The notes beneath the pieces were generated by a model that saw nothing but the letters and a program-made list of their open reading frames with translations, did no database searches and was not told the DNA's origin. The position numbers and the translations under genes are program-made. Shown here one piece after another: positions 47,066-58,553 of a stretch of DNA of 64,000 nt; the stretch's first letter is position 1; each line of letters opens with the position of its first letter. Source of the DNA: Morchella semilibera (Eukaryota; Ascomycota; Pezizomycetes; Pezizales; Morchellaceae); the NCBI GenBank assembly GCA_009192285.1, contig CM018608.1, positions 1,506,201 through 1,570,200 on the forward strand, given 5' to 3'.

Positions 47066-48810
47066 GTGATTACAGCCAAATGTTCACTCCACTAGAGCTA
47101 CAGAATCTAAATAGCGTCGGTTTGAATGGCTTGTGCCAATATAGGTTTGCTTTATACCAACAACCAATTATAAGGGCCAATGTTGGTTAACTAGCTAGGG
47201 AGGTAGCTACAGACTAAAAGGCCTAGGTTTAACTATGGTCCGACCGACTCGCGGCCAATCCTATCTCTGTGTGCTCCATATACTCATTAAGCAATAGCTC
47301 TTTCACTGGGCGGGTCTAAGCCTACATATTTGCACGTTAACAGAGACTAGAGGGCTAGAACCTCAAACGGCCGCAGTTCTGCCCTTCTCCATTACCTAGG
47401 TGGCTCGGAATACATTATTGGATATATATAAATATCATTTCTGATTTTGGCGATTAGTTATCAACATTAGACAAATGAATGCCTGGGTTCTTGGCTATTT
47501 ATTTAACTTCGATCGAAAACCGTTATATATAATTATGTACTTATGTATCTCCATTGTATATAAGAAGAGATGGTATGGTTCCATGTTTAATTCTCTACGT
47601 CCCAAAAGTAAACGATAATGCGGAAATGTCATTTAAATTGAGGGCTCAATTCAAATCTCGGTCGTTTGAAGACCCATCCAACCAATCAAGGGAATACTTA
47701 TATAGACAGGGAGAATCTCTATGGTGTTACCATTAAAACTTTTGGTTGTATGTAGTCAAAATATATTAAACTAAAACCAGAACTCGTCAACCACGCCTAC
47801 CCTACGACCTGCTGGATTATCTCCATGTATAAAGAAGCTGACGAATCAGCTATCTCTTTATCTCTTTATCTGATCTTCCTTTGTACGGATATTTTCTTTA
47901 TACAGATAATTCTCTTTATTTGATTACTATAAAAAGCAAGACTATATCCTCTTTGGATATTAGATAGTATCAATCAATCAATTCAGCGCAGTCCTGATAT
48001 CAAATCACGACCCACACCACCAATTCCTAGGAAGGGTCTTAAAGATATAATCCTAAATTTCCCCTTCCTAGCAACATAATACCTGTAAAGATCCGCTCTC
48101 TATAAGTTCTTGTGCCATTTAAGTTAAATAAATACAATTTCTTATCCCGAGGAGTATTATCCTAGCAAGCGCAGCAGTCTTACATGTTCGGTGTTGGGGA
48201 TACACATGTCTAGCGCCCCGAGTAGCTGTGAAGCGATACCTAACTCTACGAGAATGTAGACATAACTACAAGTAGGTATGTAGCATCGCAAGAGCAGCCG
48301 AGAAACCTGCTTAACAGGGCATTAATGGGAATACGAGTAGCATCACTCGCCTAGTATTTAAACATTCTTATAGGCGCCCGCTAATCTTTTGGTCTTTTTG
48401 TGCGCTCTAATACTTACTTGTCCTGCCTGACCACTTGGTGTGCAACGTCTACTCTATAGCATTGTTTATAAGGTGCGCTTTAGTTAATCTTCCTGCTACG
48501 TTCCTTCATATCGCACAACTGCTCCCCCTCCCCCTCCCCCTCCTTTCCTCTACAAAGCGCCCCGACTAGCACAACTTACTCCTTCAGATAGAGGATAGCT
48601 ATCCATCAGGTTTCCAATGTTGTGTGGAAGGCCTATTAGCTGATAAGTCTGCAAAACCATACCTTTGGAATGGGGCATAAGAGAGAGCGATGTGGTTCGA
48701 GCACATAAATAGTAACAGTTCTCGTTACTTGACATCAGCACAGCCCTCCTAACATATGTAACTAATATCAGAGTCTCGCTAGATAGAAATTTTCCTCAAC
48801 CACATATATA

Positions 48811-48913
48811 CCATAAGAACCTGAAGATGCAAGTGACAAAGACAGGGATAATTTGTATGGAGAATCGCCTTGGCCATACAAATATTGGCACCTGCACTTT
48901 CAGGTTCTTATGG
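48811..48913. repeat. 103-bp inverted-repeat element
   Basis: 29-nt arms 48811-48839 and 48885-48913 pair with three mismatches (CCATAAGAACCTGAA..GTG). An inner arm, ATTTGTATGG with CCATACAAAT, extends the hairpin. Confidence 0.85.
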
Positions 48914-48988
48914 TGGACAGCGAGAATACCGTCAAGCGATGTAGCAGTAAAACGTGGGACAGCCAATCAGACGCCTCACACGGCTACA

Positions 48989-48996
48989 TATAAATA
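48989..48996 (+). promoter_or_regulatory. TATA-like box before a short ORF
   Basis: TATAAATA lies 50 nt upstream of the ATG at 49046. Confidence 0.3.
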
Positions 48997-49045
48997 CACC
49001 TAGTTTCAATGCCTCGGGTTAATATTAATTCTGTACGGTAAAATT

Positions 49046-49213
49046 ATGACACCCTCAGCGAGCCAGCCGCATAAGGCATGCGACAACCGAGCCTTCACTT
49101 CGGACTGCAACAATTGCACTTCCGGATGGGCCCTGTTCCTGGGAAGCCTGAAACAACAACGCCGTTGCGCCGCTCGCGCGATCAACCATCATAACCACAT
49201 GCACAACCTCTAG
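49046..49213 (+). CDS. possible short protein, function unknown
   Basis: 55-codon ATG-to-stop frame with four cysteines (KACDN, DCNNC, RRC) and a basic, His-rich end. It is much more GC-rich than its surroundings and has a TATA-like box 50 nt upstream. No signal peptide. It may be a first exon or a chance frame. Confidence 0.25.
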   Translation: MTPSASQPHKACDNRAFTSDCNNCTSGWALFLGSLKQQRRCAARAINHHNHMHNL

Positions 49214-50089
49214 GCTTTCAGTAACGTATCGATCTTTCGCAAGGACTTTAAATATTCGAATGACATCTGGTATTACGAGAAGATATGCACACTTACGCCA
49301 GTGTTGTTCTAAACATGGTTGTCCTTATGCCGATCACATTAACAGCCTCATTCACAATTCAGGCCTATATCAGAAGACCCTCTAGTGTAGGTACAAGAAC
49401 CCTACCCCATATATATCAATCATCGATCCATACCAACACTAATTGGCCTCATGATTAGAGAGTACCCTGGCTCTGAGTCAGGAACGTAAAGCTAATGGCT
49501 GGCAAATTCAGCCCCTTTATGTGCCTTGAGGCTCTTTGGGGGACTTGTGTATGAGTTCATTGGTCGATCTGCGGTTAAGCTTAAACTAACTTGGCCCCTG
49601 GTTTGTTCTTTTGGGTAATATTAGTCGAGGATTCTTGCCAGGTGCAGGGAAAAATACGGAGTGGGCCTGGCTTGCCAAGAATCCCAGAGGGACTCGAACG
49701 TTAGGCCCTGCAGAGAGTACTCTACTATATTTCTCAGTCAAAGAAACCCTTTATGTGATGGATCCCAAGTGTGAGTGAGTTATGTACTCTACCTACTTGT
49801 TCCAACTTACATGGGTACCTCTTATTAACTAAACTGTTTGTGAGTGGATCCTTGGATGAATACACATGCACAGTTAAATAATACATACATGCAATCGGTG
49901 TCACCGAAGCCACACCCCTTGGTTACATGTATGTACTACAGTATACATAGCCAAGAACAAGTTTGATGTTGCACAAAGATGGATCAAATTAACAGAATAC
50001 GAGTGTAACACTTGGCAATTAACCGGATTTTTGAGCTGGTAATACTTCTTTCTTTTCTTTTAGACTGTTCGGAGTGGGGTGGATATCAA

Positions 50090-50097
50090 TATAAATA
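50090..50097 (+). promoter_or_regulatory. TATA-like box of the surface protein gene
   Basis: TATAAATA lies 103 nt before the chosen ATG and is followed by a CCA repeat and a C/T-rich leader. Confidence 0.45.
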
Positions 50098-50199
50098 TAT
50101 ATACCACCACCACCACCACCACTCCAACCCACCCCCTCCCTCCACTCTCCATCTCAAAGACCATTGTACAGTCGTCTTCTAGTCCTTATACGAGAAATT

Positions 50200-51177
50200 A
50201 TGAAATATCACGTCCCCCTGCTCTCACTCTTCTCCCTCGCAACAACAGTATGCGCTGAACTCGCATACCCCCCTTTCCCCAAGCTCGGTGCCATGCCGTC
50301 CCCTGAAGACACCAGCAAATTCACCCCCTTTGGCACGCGTGCCCCAGTCACCGGTCTAAGTAAACGACAGGAATGCGCAATAGCGAATAGCTACAAGTGC
50401 GCTAACGACAACTCGTGTTGCCCCAACGGATACACCTGCGAGACGGACGGCGTGCAGAACTGGTGCTGCCCCGCTGGCCAGGTCTGCACAGGCGAGATAC
50501 TGGCCTGCTCCGCCGGGAACACGGACTGTAGGTTTGTCAATGGCGGAGATGGATGCTGCCCGGCAGCAACAACATACTGCTACCAGACGAGTTCCGGCGT
50601 GTTTGGATGTATGGAGATTGGTAGCGGTAGCGGTAGCGGCAGCAGTGGTGGCAGTGGGGCACCGACGTGTAAACAGAGCGGTTACTATGTGTGCGCAGAT
50701 CTTTCTGGGTGTTGCAAGGAAGGGACTACGTGTGTATCGGGCCAGGACTACTGCCAACGGCCGTGTGACTCTGGGTACACTCAATGTGTTGGTGGCTGCT
50801 GCCCGCCGGGGTACCAATGCGACGCCGCACGAGAGGAGTGCAGGAAGACAACCGGTGGTGGAAGCAGGCTCGATGAAGCAACCACAACGGCGACTTCAAG
50901 TAGGGTGCGAAAAACTTCGTCGACAACGCCATCGACAACGCGATCGACGGAATATGCGACACCGACGGCGGAGTTGACGATTGCGGAGGAAACGCCTTCA
51001 TCGACTGAGGAGCCGTCGTCGTCGTCGTCGTCGTCGTCAACGCAACTTGTGCGCTCGACGAGCACGCAAAGTCAACCTTTGGTGACAGCGGTAGGATTGG
51101 GTGGGGGTGTTGGTGTGAAGGCACCGGGGTTATTAGGAGTGATGGCTGTGGGGATGGTTATGGGTGTGGGATTGTAG
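50200..51177 (+). CDS. cysteine-rich secreted, probably GPI-anchored protein
   Basis: Single-exon 325-aa surface or wall protein. The ATG at 50200 starts a clear signal peptide (MKYHVPLLSLFSLATTVCA, then ELAYPP). A KR pair in GLSKRQEC (near residue 60) looks like a Kex2 site. Two Cys-rich blocks follow, with CC pairs and CCPNGYTC / CCPAGQVC / CCPPGYQC spacing as in granulin-like and fungal chitin-binding-like repeats. They are split by a Gly/Ser linker. A Ser/Thr-rich, O-glycosylation-type stalk follows, with a run of nine Ser in EEPSSSS... The C-terminus is hydrophobic (GLLGVMAVGMVMGVGL), fitting a GPI signal. In-frame codons upstream to 50164 lack an ATG. The exact function is unknown. Homologues are common in filamentous ascomycetes. 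Confidence 0.85.
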   Translation: MKYHVPLLSLFSLATTVCAELAYPPFPKLGAMPSPEDTSKFTPFGTRAPVTGLSKRQECAIANSYKCANDNSCCPNGYTCETDGVQNWCCPAGQVCTGEILACSAGNTDCRFVNGGDGCCPAATTYCYQTSSGVFGCMEIGSGSGSGSSGGSGAPTCKQSGYYVCADLSGCCKEGTTCVSGQDYCQRPCDSGYTQCVGGCCPPGYQCDAAREECRKTTGGGSRLDEATTTATSSRVRKTSSTTPSTTRSTEYATPTAELTIAEETPSSTEEPSSSSSSSSTQLVRSTSTQSQPLVTAVGLGGGVGVKAPGLLGVMAVGMVMGVGL

Positions 51178-51877
51178 AGATCTGCTGGGGACCATGTTGA
51201 TATTGTGGTCGTGACGTTCCTATCCGAATCTAATGTTTAGGGTTAATTGGTGTATGTATTATGTGTGTATGTAGGCGTCATGATGGTGCCCTAGCGGGCT
51301 GTAGGTACTGTTTGTTGTAATGAATCTTTCATATTTGAGCTTATGGCGTTCTGGAAAAGCACCTATAGTTTACATGTAGTTGTTTTATAATCACTCCGTT
51401 GGCTCCTTATGTGTGGTCTTTTTTTTTTACTTCTACTCCCTAATAGCTGGTATAGTTAAAAGGATCCTAGGTTGATGAATTACAAGTAAAGCGTTTAGAT
51501 TCTTGATACACAATTAATGGCGCAACTATCATTGACCAATTGCAGCTTGTAGTAGTGACAGGGTTCCCGCGTCAAGCTTTCTACAATACTAGCGTCTCAC
51601 GTGACACGTCCCCCACCCTTGCAATTCAGGCCCGCCATCCTCACAACTCACCACTACACACATACCCCCCACTACAGCTCCCTCTCTCACCTCCCCTCCT
51701 CCCTTACCCATAAGCATCATTTTTATCACTTTCATCATCTTCACCATCTTCACCATTTTCATCATAATTACCATCACTGTATTTTCCCTACACCATTATC
51801 TGTTTTCAATTTCATCAATTGAGTCTAAACTTAGATTTCTTCTAGCTCCCACTCTCTCAAGGAATAGAATTGTAAAC
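51178..51877. other. intergenic region
   Basis: 700 bp between two plus-strand genes. TACATGTA is at 51371-51378. A TTCATCAT/TTCACCAT-type imperfect trinucleotide repeat runs from 51715 to 51775, within the likely promoter or leader of the Stc1-domain gene. Confidence 0.5.
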
Positions 51878-53061
51878 ATGAGCAGCAGAGGCGGGGTACC
51901 ACTCCCATCAGGGGGCACGAAGTGGAACACTTACAATAAGAAGCCTGGCTCAGCTGCTGGCGCGAATAGGTTTGTATCTCTTCTCCCCTCTCTTCTCCTC
52001 TCCCCCTCCAATTTCGCTGCGTTTTGGGATTCGGGATATGAATACAATAGACAGCTACTAACCTATATCTCAATCTCATTGATAGTGGCGGTGGTGCCCC
52101 CTCTTCCATGAGGTGCGCGGTCTGCAAGAAGGTCAAGAACAAAGAAGATTTCTCCAACCGTCAGCTTCTCAGGTTCAGCTCCTATAAACAGGGCGGCCGG
52201 ACCTGTAAGTACACCATAGATTACCTTCAGCTACTTCGGAAGGGTTTGTTTTGATGATGCTGATACCTGGAGGGCAGACAACAAGGACCCAAGTACGGTT
52301 CATGTCACCTGCACTTTGTGCACCGCTGGCCAGACCGTCGAGCTTAGGTGCTGCGTGTGCGATAAAGTCAAGGGCCTTGACGATTTCGCCAAGAGCCAGA
52401 GGAAGGATCCTGACAACGCGAGGTGTAAGAAGTGCGTCGACGCTGATGTTAAGGTGGAACCTGATCTGCCACCGGAGAGCGGATCGGAGGCGGGCAGTAC
52501 TGATGATGAAGAAGATGCTCACAGTGTATGTTTGATTGCTTTATTTCCTCTTCTTTTGTCTTATTTGGTCTTCCGTTTGCTGACAATGTTTTTTGTTGTG
52601 GGAGCTAGTGGGATGGCAACGTGATGAATTCGACCACAAATAAGATAAAGCCTTATAGGCCCGAGAACAAGGCTGCCTGGCCGCTCCCCCTTAAAGGCGA
52701 CGACGACTACGATGATTATGGCGAGTACGAGGACGACGGGTTCGAGGACGTCCACGCCCCTTCCTCCCAGGGCCACAATGGTGCGGCCCGTTCCGGCCGT
52801 GCCCAGGCTGCATTCAATCCGCCTGCGAACCAGCCGTCTAACAAATACACTGGCCGCGCCGCTCCCGCCGCCGACGATGATGATGATGAGTGGGAAACCT
52901 TGAATAGCTCCAAGAAGCCGGCGGGGGGCTCTAATGGAACTGCGGCGTCTTCGACGTACTCGTCGCGGCCGGTGTTGCGGAAGAATGGGTGGGTGAAGGA
53001 TAAGAAGGTGAAGGTGGATGATGAGAACCCGTGGGCAAATTATGGGAAGAAGCCAAAGTAG
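51878..53061 (+). CDS. Stc1-domain protein
   Basis: Four exons: 51878-51969, 52086-52204, 52278-52525 and 52609-53061, giving 303 aa. Introns are 116, 73 and 83 nt. The zinc-binding Stc1-type domain starts at residue 40 with CAVCKKVKNKEDFSNRQLL, then FSSYKQGGRT and VTCTLCTAGQTVELRC. It ends with CDKVKGLDDFAKSQR and CKKCVD. This matches the paired CxxC and 'DFS..QL' / 'FAKSQRK' pattern of the family. In Schizosaccharomyces pombe, Stc1 bridges the RNAi complex RITS/Argonaute to the CLRC histone methyltransferase. The C-terminal half is acidic and Asp/Tyr-rich (GDDDYDDYGEYEDDG), then disordered, ending NPWANYGKKPK. A role in silencing is inference from the domain; fungal Stc1-domain proteins outside fission yeast are little studied. 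Confidence 0.85.
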
Positions 53062-56000
53062 GGTGTTTTGCCTTTTTTTTTTTTTTTTCATTTTCTTTTT
53101 TTCTGGGTTCTGGGATGATGAGGAGTTTGTACCAGTCTTCTTATTGAGACAATTTCTGATAGCAGGCTTGTTGTATCACTTCTCTCCCCCTTGTTACCCA
53201 GTGACGCATCCCCCTCCTTTCCCCTCTTACTCCCTCTTTCTTCGATCCCCTCACCACTATATACAAGTCCTCTGGTCCCCCCTTAGGCCAAATACACCAA
53301 AAACATATAAAACCATCACTCCCTTTTTTCTTTCTTTTTTTTTCTCTTTCGCGTCTTCTACAGGATAACAAATGTACGAGCTAGACTAGAAGTTTGGGTC
53401 CTTTTGTACCGTAGAACCTGCAATGTACGGAGTTATCACTCATAGTTCCCAATCCTCCCTATTCGTATTTGTGTCTCGTAGGGAGATATCCCGGCTCAGT
53501 ATATTTACTCTATGCTGTTTTCAAGTCATTTGTGTCATGGGATATCACTCGGTCGGTAAATCAGTTGTGTGTGCAGAATATTGACTATAGCGGAATAAAT
53601 TCTTGTCATGTCTTGTTATATTAGAAGAGGGAGCCTAGTATAGTAGTCCCCCCCAATAACAGCCGCCCCGGCAATGGTCCAGGCCCCACCACAGTTACTA
53701 TAACCAGGGATACACGATTCCCTAGACTCGCACCTATATGCCACTCCAATTAACATCCCGGACGGGGAAATGGAAATTGAGATGGAAAGTTAGTGTATAT
53801 GAGGAGAGGGTGTGCTTGTTAAGTGCCTTGGAGGGGGATGGAACTGTCGACGTTCTTCTACAAGGCAGGGGAGGTTAGGTGGGGGTATATGAAAGTGTAT
53901 TTGAGTAGTATGTACACCCTTCTACCACCACCACCATGTTTCTTTCCAATATGTGTGTGGCCTCTGTGAGTACATACTCTATCCTCCACCCCGCCGCACC
54001 ACTCCCCGTGTCCGGCAGGTCTTGAATCTTGTTGAATATACAGATCACCCGGTTAATAGACCAAGACCGTATCCAGGTTCTACTACTCGTCAGATTAACA
54101 CCCCACCACACACACACACACATGACCGCGCCGTATTCGACTCCAGCCAGACCGGTGCATTAGATCTCACGTTTTAGACCGGGTACCTAGAAGAGTGCCA
54201 GCCCCACACTACTAAAGCCATCTCCACCAGATTTCTAATAAATGGATTCCAACTTCAAAACACAAGCATTTAGTTGGTTTCCAGGTTCATTATCGTCTTC
54301 GTTTTTCAGAGTCTTTGGTGCCGTTTCCATACGACACGCTTCTAGGTCTGACACAGTACTGCGTCGAGAACGTTACGGGTTGCGGGACTGCTTGGGCGTG
54401 GGTTCGGGGGCTAGATGGGGGTGCTTCTTGTCGGCCTCTGAGCATTATGGTATACTCGGGTGTAGCATTTAGAACCGAAAAGTGCATTTGTATGGGAAAG
54501 CGGGCGCCACTCCACACAAATAATCCCTGTTTTGTCACTCGGTTCTTACTACGGTACCCGAGTATACACACAGCCGAGAGAATATCTAGTCTACATAGTC
54601 ATAGTAGATAGTCGGTGGTAGGCTTAGGTGCGTACACTCCGTCTCAATCTGTCCACGGCGGGATACTCATCCTTTAAGTTACTAAATTGCTCAAGTTAAA
54701 ACCCAGCCCCGACGCCCTGTAGCTTCAAGTCGTCTCACTAAGCTTCTAGATAACCAGCCCTTCTCCCTCTTCTTCCTCTTCTTCCTCTAGTACGCTAGCC
54801 TAGCTAACTACGCACATGATATGAGTCTACCTACGCCGATTGCATGTGGTTAATTGACCCGGTAACCCTAGCCCTGCAGTGAAGCACTAGCACAGCCTTA
54901 GAGGCGAGATCTCAGTGTGGCTGTGGCTGTGGTCATAGAACAAGTTATCTAAAGTACACAGGCCCTAGTATACTTCTTATATATCCAGCAGAACAAGTAT
55001 GTATATCGAGGTGGGGTGGGGTGGAGATCAGTGGGTTACCTGCGTCAATGATAGTATCGATGTCGATATATCCATCGACATCCGGCCCCTACATGAACGT
55101 CGATATATGCAGGCTGGAATATAAAAACATAGGTATAATTATTCCACTCCAGTTTATCCGAAGATCGCGATTTACATGCATACATTCCCACCGGATCGCC
55201 CCAAAGAAAATTAAAGAAACCTCTAGCTCTGCGCACGCATATAATACATAAATATAGTATGCACGCCCATCAAATCCCTCTAGCTGCCAGACCCGCGGGG
55301 AAGGCCGGGGGGTAAATAAAACGTTATCAAACATTCCCCACCTCCGCAATACTCCACCTACCACGCGATAAGCTCGCGATCGCAGCACCTGCGCGCGCGC
55401 ATCAAGACCGCCCGCCGGACACACGCAGATCATCATCCCTATCCTTGGGTAGTACCCCTAACCCACCCACCCACCCACATCACTTTCGGCCCTCCGCCCT
55501 TCTGCAGCATGTGCTGGCTGCAGCATGAGCAAGCGCTTAGAGTTACAGACCATTTATGATCTCCAGCACGAAAAGAAAAGCACAGCGCTAGCATAAAATA
55601 AAATATAAAAAAAAAGCAACCACTCATCACCACCACAACCAGGCGCCGGCGGGTATCTTGCACTTTCACTTTCCTTTCCTTATCCGTCTACTCTTAGACT
55701 CTACTCACAACAGGCACATGCAGTCCGATTTCGAGTCATTCGGGGACTTGCATGAGACAAGATAATCAACACGCCTGGCCGCCTTGAGTATCATGTATGT
55801 AGAGAGGTGGCTGGGGGGAAGCAATGCCCGAGTCCCAGAGTGTTGAGTGTGCTGTGTAGAGTACCTACTCTGTTTGGGGCTGCATAATGTGGTTGTGGTT
55901 GTGTTCATGCACGTCACAGAAAAGGTAGTAGTGGGGTCGGGATTAGGATTGGGATTGGGATTGTGACGGTGGGATTTGGAATTGGAGTGCGAGTGATGGG

Positions 56001-56146
56001 ATGTGAAGTAGGTTGAAAAAATTAAGATGACATTTCGAACTTTATGGTTTTTAAAATCAAGAAACACAAGTACAGTAGATGGCTGTTTCAATACGAAACC
56101 TCTGGCTATGGTCTCCAGAGTCCCGTCTTTTGGGGTAAATAATACA
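53062..56146. other. intergenic region
   Basis: 3.1 kb with no supported gene. It contains a T-rich 3' flank after the Stc1-domain gene, a (CA)n run at about 54107-54122, and short open frames on both strands that lack coding features. Confidence 0.5.
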
Positions 56147-56229
56147 GCTCGATTAGTGTAGAGGTTATCACTCCGGATTTTGATGAAAAGAAATTTCCGG
56201 CAACTCCGGTTCGAATCCGGGATTGAGCT
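56147..56229 (+). tRNA. tRNA-Gln (anticodon TTG) with an 11-nt intron
   Basis: The acceptor stem GCTCGAT pairs with ATTGAGC (one G-T pair). The D arm is TAGTGTAGAGGTTATCAC. The anticodon stem CCGGA/TCCGG encloses the loop TTTTGAT with anticodon TTG at 56180-56182. The T arm TCCGG-TTCGAAT-CCGGG has a standard T loop, and the discriminator is T at 56229. The intron TGAAAAGAAAT (56184-56194) lies one base 3' of the anticodon, the normal eukaryotic position. Confidence 0.92.
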
Positions 56230-56299
56230 ATCCGTTGACTTTTTATACTTTTTTACTTAGGTGGGCTTGGTCAGATGCCCACCCACATAGTATGGTGTG

Positions 56300-56673
56300 T
56301 GCCCCTGACCCCCCCCCCCCCAAAGGCCATGATGATGGTATAGGCGTGCAACTAATGCTGGGTGCTATCAATACTTATCATCGAAATGTACGTGTGTGCC
56401 TAGATACCAATACTGATATCCCAATAGAACAATACGGGACCATCGCCTGCGGGCCCATATATACAGCAAGATTCCCGAGACGGCCTTGCACGACATGTAC
56501 GTCTCGAAAGCTCACAAACCTTCTCTCGTCACTCCTTACGAGAAACTCGTCATTCAGAAACTCTGAAACAATAGTCTATAGAGAGTCCCTTCGACGGGTG
56601 CTACTCCCAATGTATACCGGACCCGTGCTGGCAAAGAAGCTCCATGGGGTTTTCGACCCATATGCGTACCCAT
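56300..56673 (+). other. open frame ending at a good splice donor, coding status unclear
   Basis: About 125 codons stay open from the C run near 56309 to 56673, where GTAAGT follows (Y-A-Y-P-Y|GTAAGT). A possible acceptor (CCCCCCAG) lies about 55 nt further on, but the next frame closes within nine codons. There is no start codon in good context and I recognise no family. It may be a remnant of a gene. Confidence 0.2.
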
Positions 56674-57705
56674 ATGTAAGTAAAATGTGTATCTATTATA
56701 TTATATTAACCAGATCCCCCCCCCAGACCCCCGCGGGTTCTTGCAGCCAGTGACAGTACGGGGAGTAGAGAGGCGGTGAAACCCAACCCTCCCGGATCCC
56801 CCGCTCCACGTGGGGTGAAAGTTAGACCTTCGTTCTACCAAAGATATCAACCATAGCTTGATGAGCCGGAGGGAGGCTGACGGGTTGGTCCTGCAGCCGG
56901 GCACCTAGGTCTCATGTTGACGCCCAAACCTAAAAGAAAGAAGTCTGCGCGGTGATTCTTGCCCAAAGGCAACCAAGCCCCGCACTCACAGAGACAACTC
57001 ATCTTCGATGTACCGTCGGGCCGCAACGATCACATACTATCACTCGCGCCCGACCTCCCATGGGGGGGCGTGCAGACCGATCCTATGAAGCAAAGATACA
57101 TACACATATGCAATGCTACATCATATGCAACCTAGGCATAGCCACAGCTCCTCTAGTCTAGAAACCTCCGATCTCCGTCTCGATTTACCTGCCACCAGCC
57201 AAGTATAGCAATCCATTGATTGGTCCGTGCAGGCACATCGCTCAAACCACAAACCCCCCGATAAACAGCCCCCCCAGGGATCAACTTGGTTTGCATACGG
57301 GCCGAAGTCTTCTATCCTATCAGCCTTGATCAAAGGTCGGATGGACTCTACCGTGTAGTTTTATTGGACCAGCAAACAACTCATCTGTAGAGTATATTGG
57401 GTGGTTACGTATCGGCCGCCGGGCGCATTCATCGGCAACCTTAATGATTGTTTGGCTTCGTTTGTAATACAGATCTACCCGTCTACAGACTTGTAGAGTA
57501 AGTTAATGCAGTCCCGCACGGGAAGCTGGGCTTACAAGTTCAAAGAATGGGCCGGCCAATAGGGCCTATGTGTTTTCCCATCCCATGGCGGGCAGGGGAG
57601 GAAATCATGTAAATACCAGCGGCACTGTACCTACATAAATTGATGGAAGTGTCAAATCCCAAAATGCTTTGTACCGTGGGGGTGGGAATAGCCAGGACAT
57701 TCTTT

Positions 57706-58553
57706 CTAAGTCTGACCGCAATTGATCTTGGTTATTCTAGAATAAAGTAATATTAGGTTGGGGCATTTCGCCACCAGGGCACGTTTTGTGAAATGAACTT
57801 GCACAGCCTCATCCTTGATTTCAATTCCTATCGTGAAACACCAATCAAAGTTTTCGTATGTTTTACCAATCACCAGTGTCCAGAAGCTAGTGTTGGGGTC
57901 TATTCGCATTGGGACTGCCCGGCGATCTCCTTATTAGAGGTAAACTCATTACCCAACCAACAGGGTGGGCATTTCAAAGCGTCCGGAGAGCGTTTTGTCC
58001 CCAACGTTCAGCGACACGAGCCTCTAAACATGGAGTGTCCAAGTGCTCTCCTTCTGTCCGCTCTGTCTGCGCACAGATTATCTCTGCCAACCCCGGCAGG
58101 AAAACGAGACCCAATTGATTTTCATTTCATTCCCGCACAGCTGGTACATATCGATAAAATTCATGCGTTATATGTGGCATGGCAGGATGGCAGGCAGCGA
58201 ACTTTGTGTGCTTCTCCATAGATGCTGTCTACCGAAATTCTCCGACGTCATATGTTCCGTCGTTCCGCAACCGAGGTCATGGGCACCATTCTGGGAGCCA
58301 AATGAAGAACTTAAATGAATTCTGTGAACCCAAGAGGAAGGTAGTTGCCCGTGAGTTTTTCGTGTCATCGTCTTCGCGAGGCATTAGTTCTTTAGTGGGA
58401 CCCATGGGTAGGTGGAGATAGATATTATATATGGGTTCCTGGAAGGCAACATAGAGATTGTGTCCCAGGCCGGGCACAATACAGAAACTTAGCTTTACAA
58501 GAAGGTTGGCTCCACCAGGTATGAAATGATGCTCGTCCTCAAGCTCCTCTTCC
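57706..58553 (-). pseudogene. possible broken or unmodelled gene
   Basis: Three consecutive minus-strand blocks read like protein but in different frames. These are 58553-58277 (contains HHFIPGGANLLVKLSF and NLYVAFQEPIYNIYLH), about 58110-57975 (GLVFLPGLAEIICAQTE), and 57920-57706 (NTSFWTLVIGKTYENFDW, then CFTIGIEIKDEAVQVHF). No clean intron joins them, so decay by frameshift, or splicing that I misread, are both possible. A 142-codon plus-strand frame overlaps (57793-58221) and may be the shadow, or the real gene. Confidence 0.25.

Larger units (their letters stand above)
45112..50199. other. repeat-rich, gene-poor region
   Basis: 5 kb holding two MITE-like copies, two tandem repeats, a further hairpin element and one possible short gene (listed separately). 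Otherwise A+T-rich with no accepted coding frame. TACATGTA is present at 49924-49931. Confidence 0.5.

Noticed and set aside
56811-56880. tRNA-like fold on the minus strand with a CTA anticodon-like loop
   Set aside because: The anticodon stem has only four pairs, there is no T loop and the acceptor ends do not pair.
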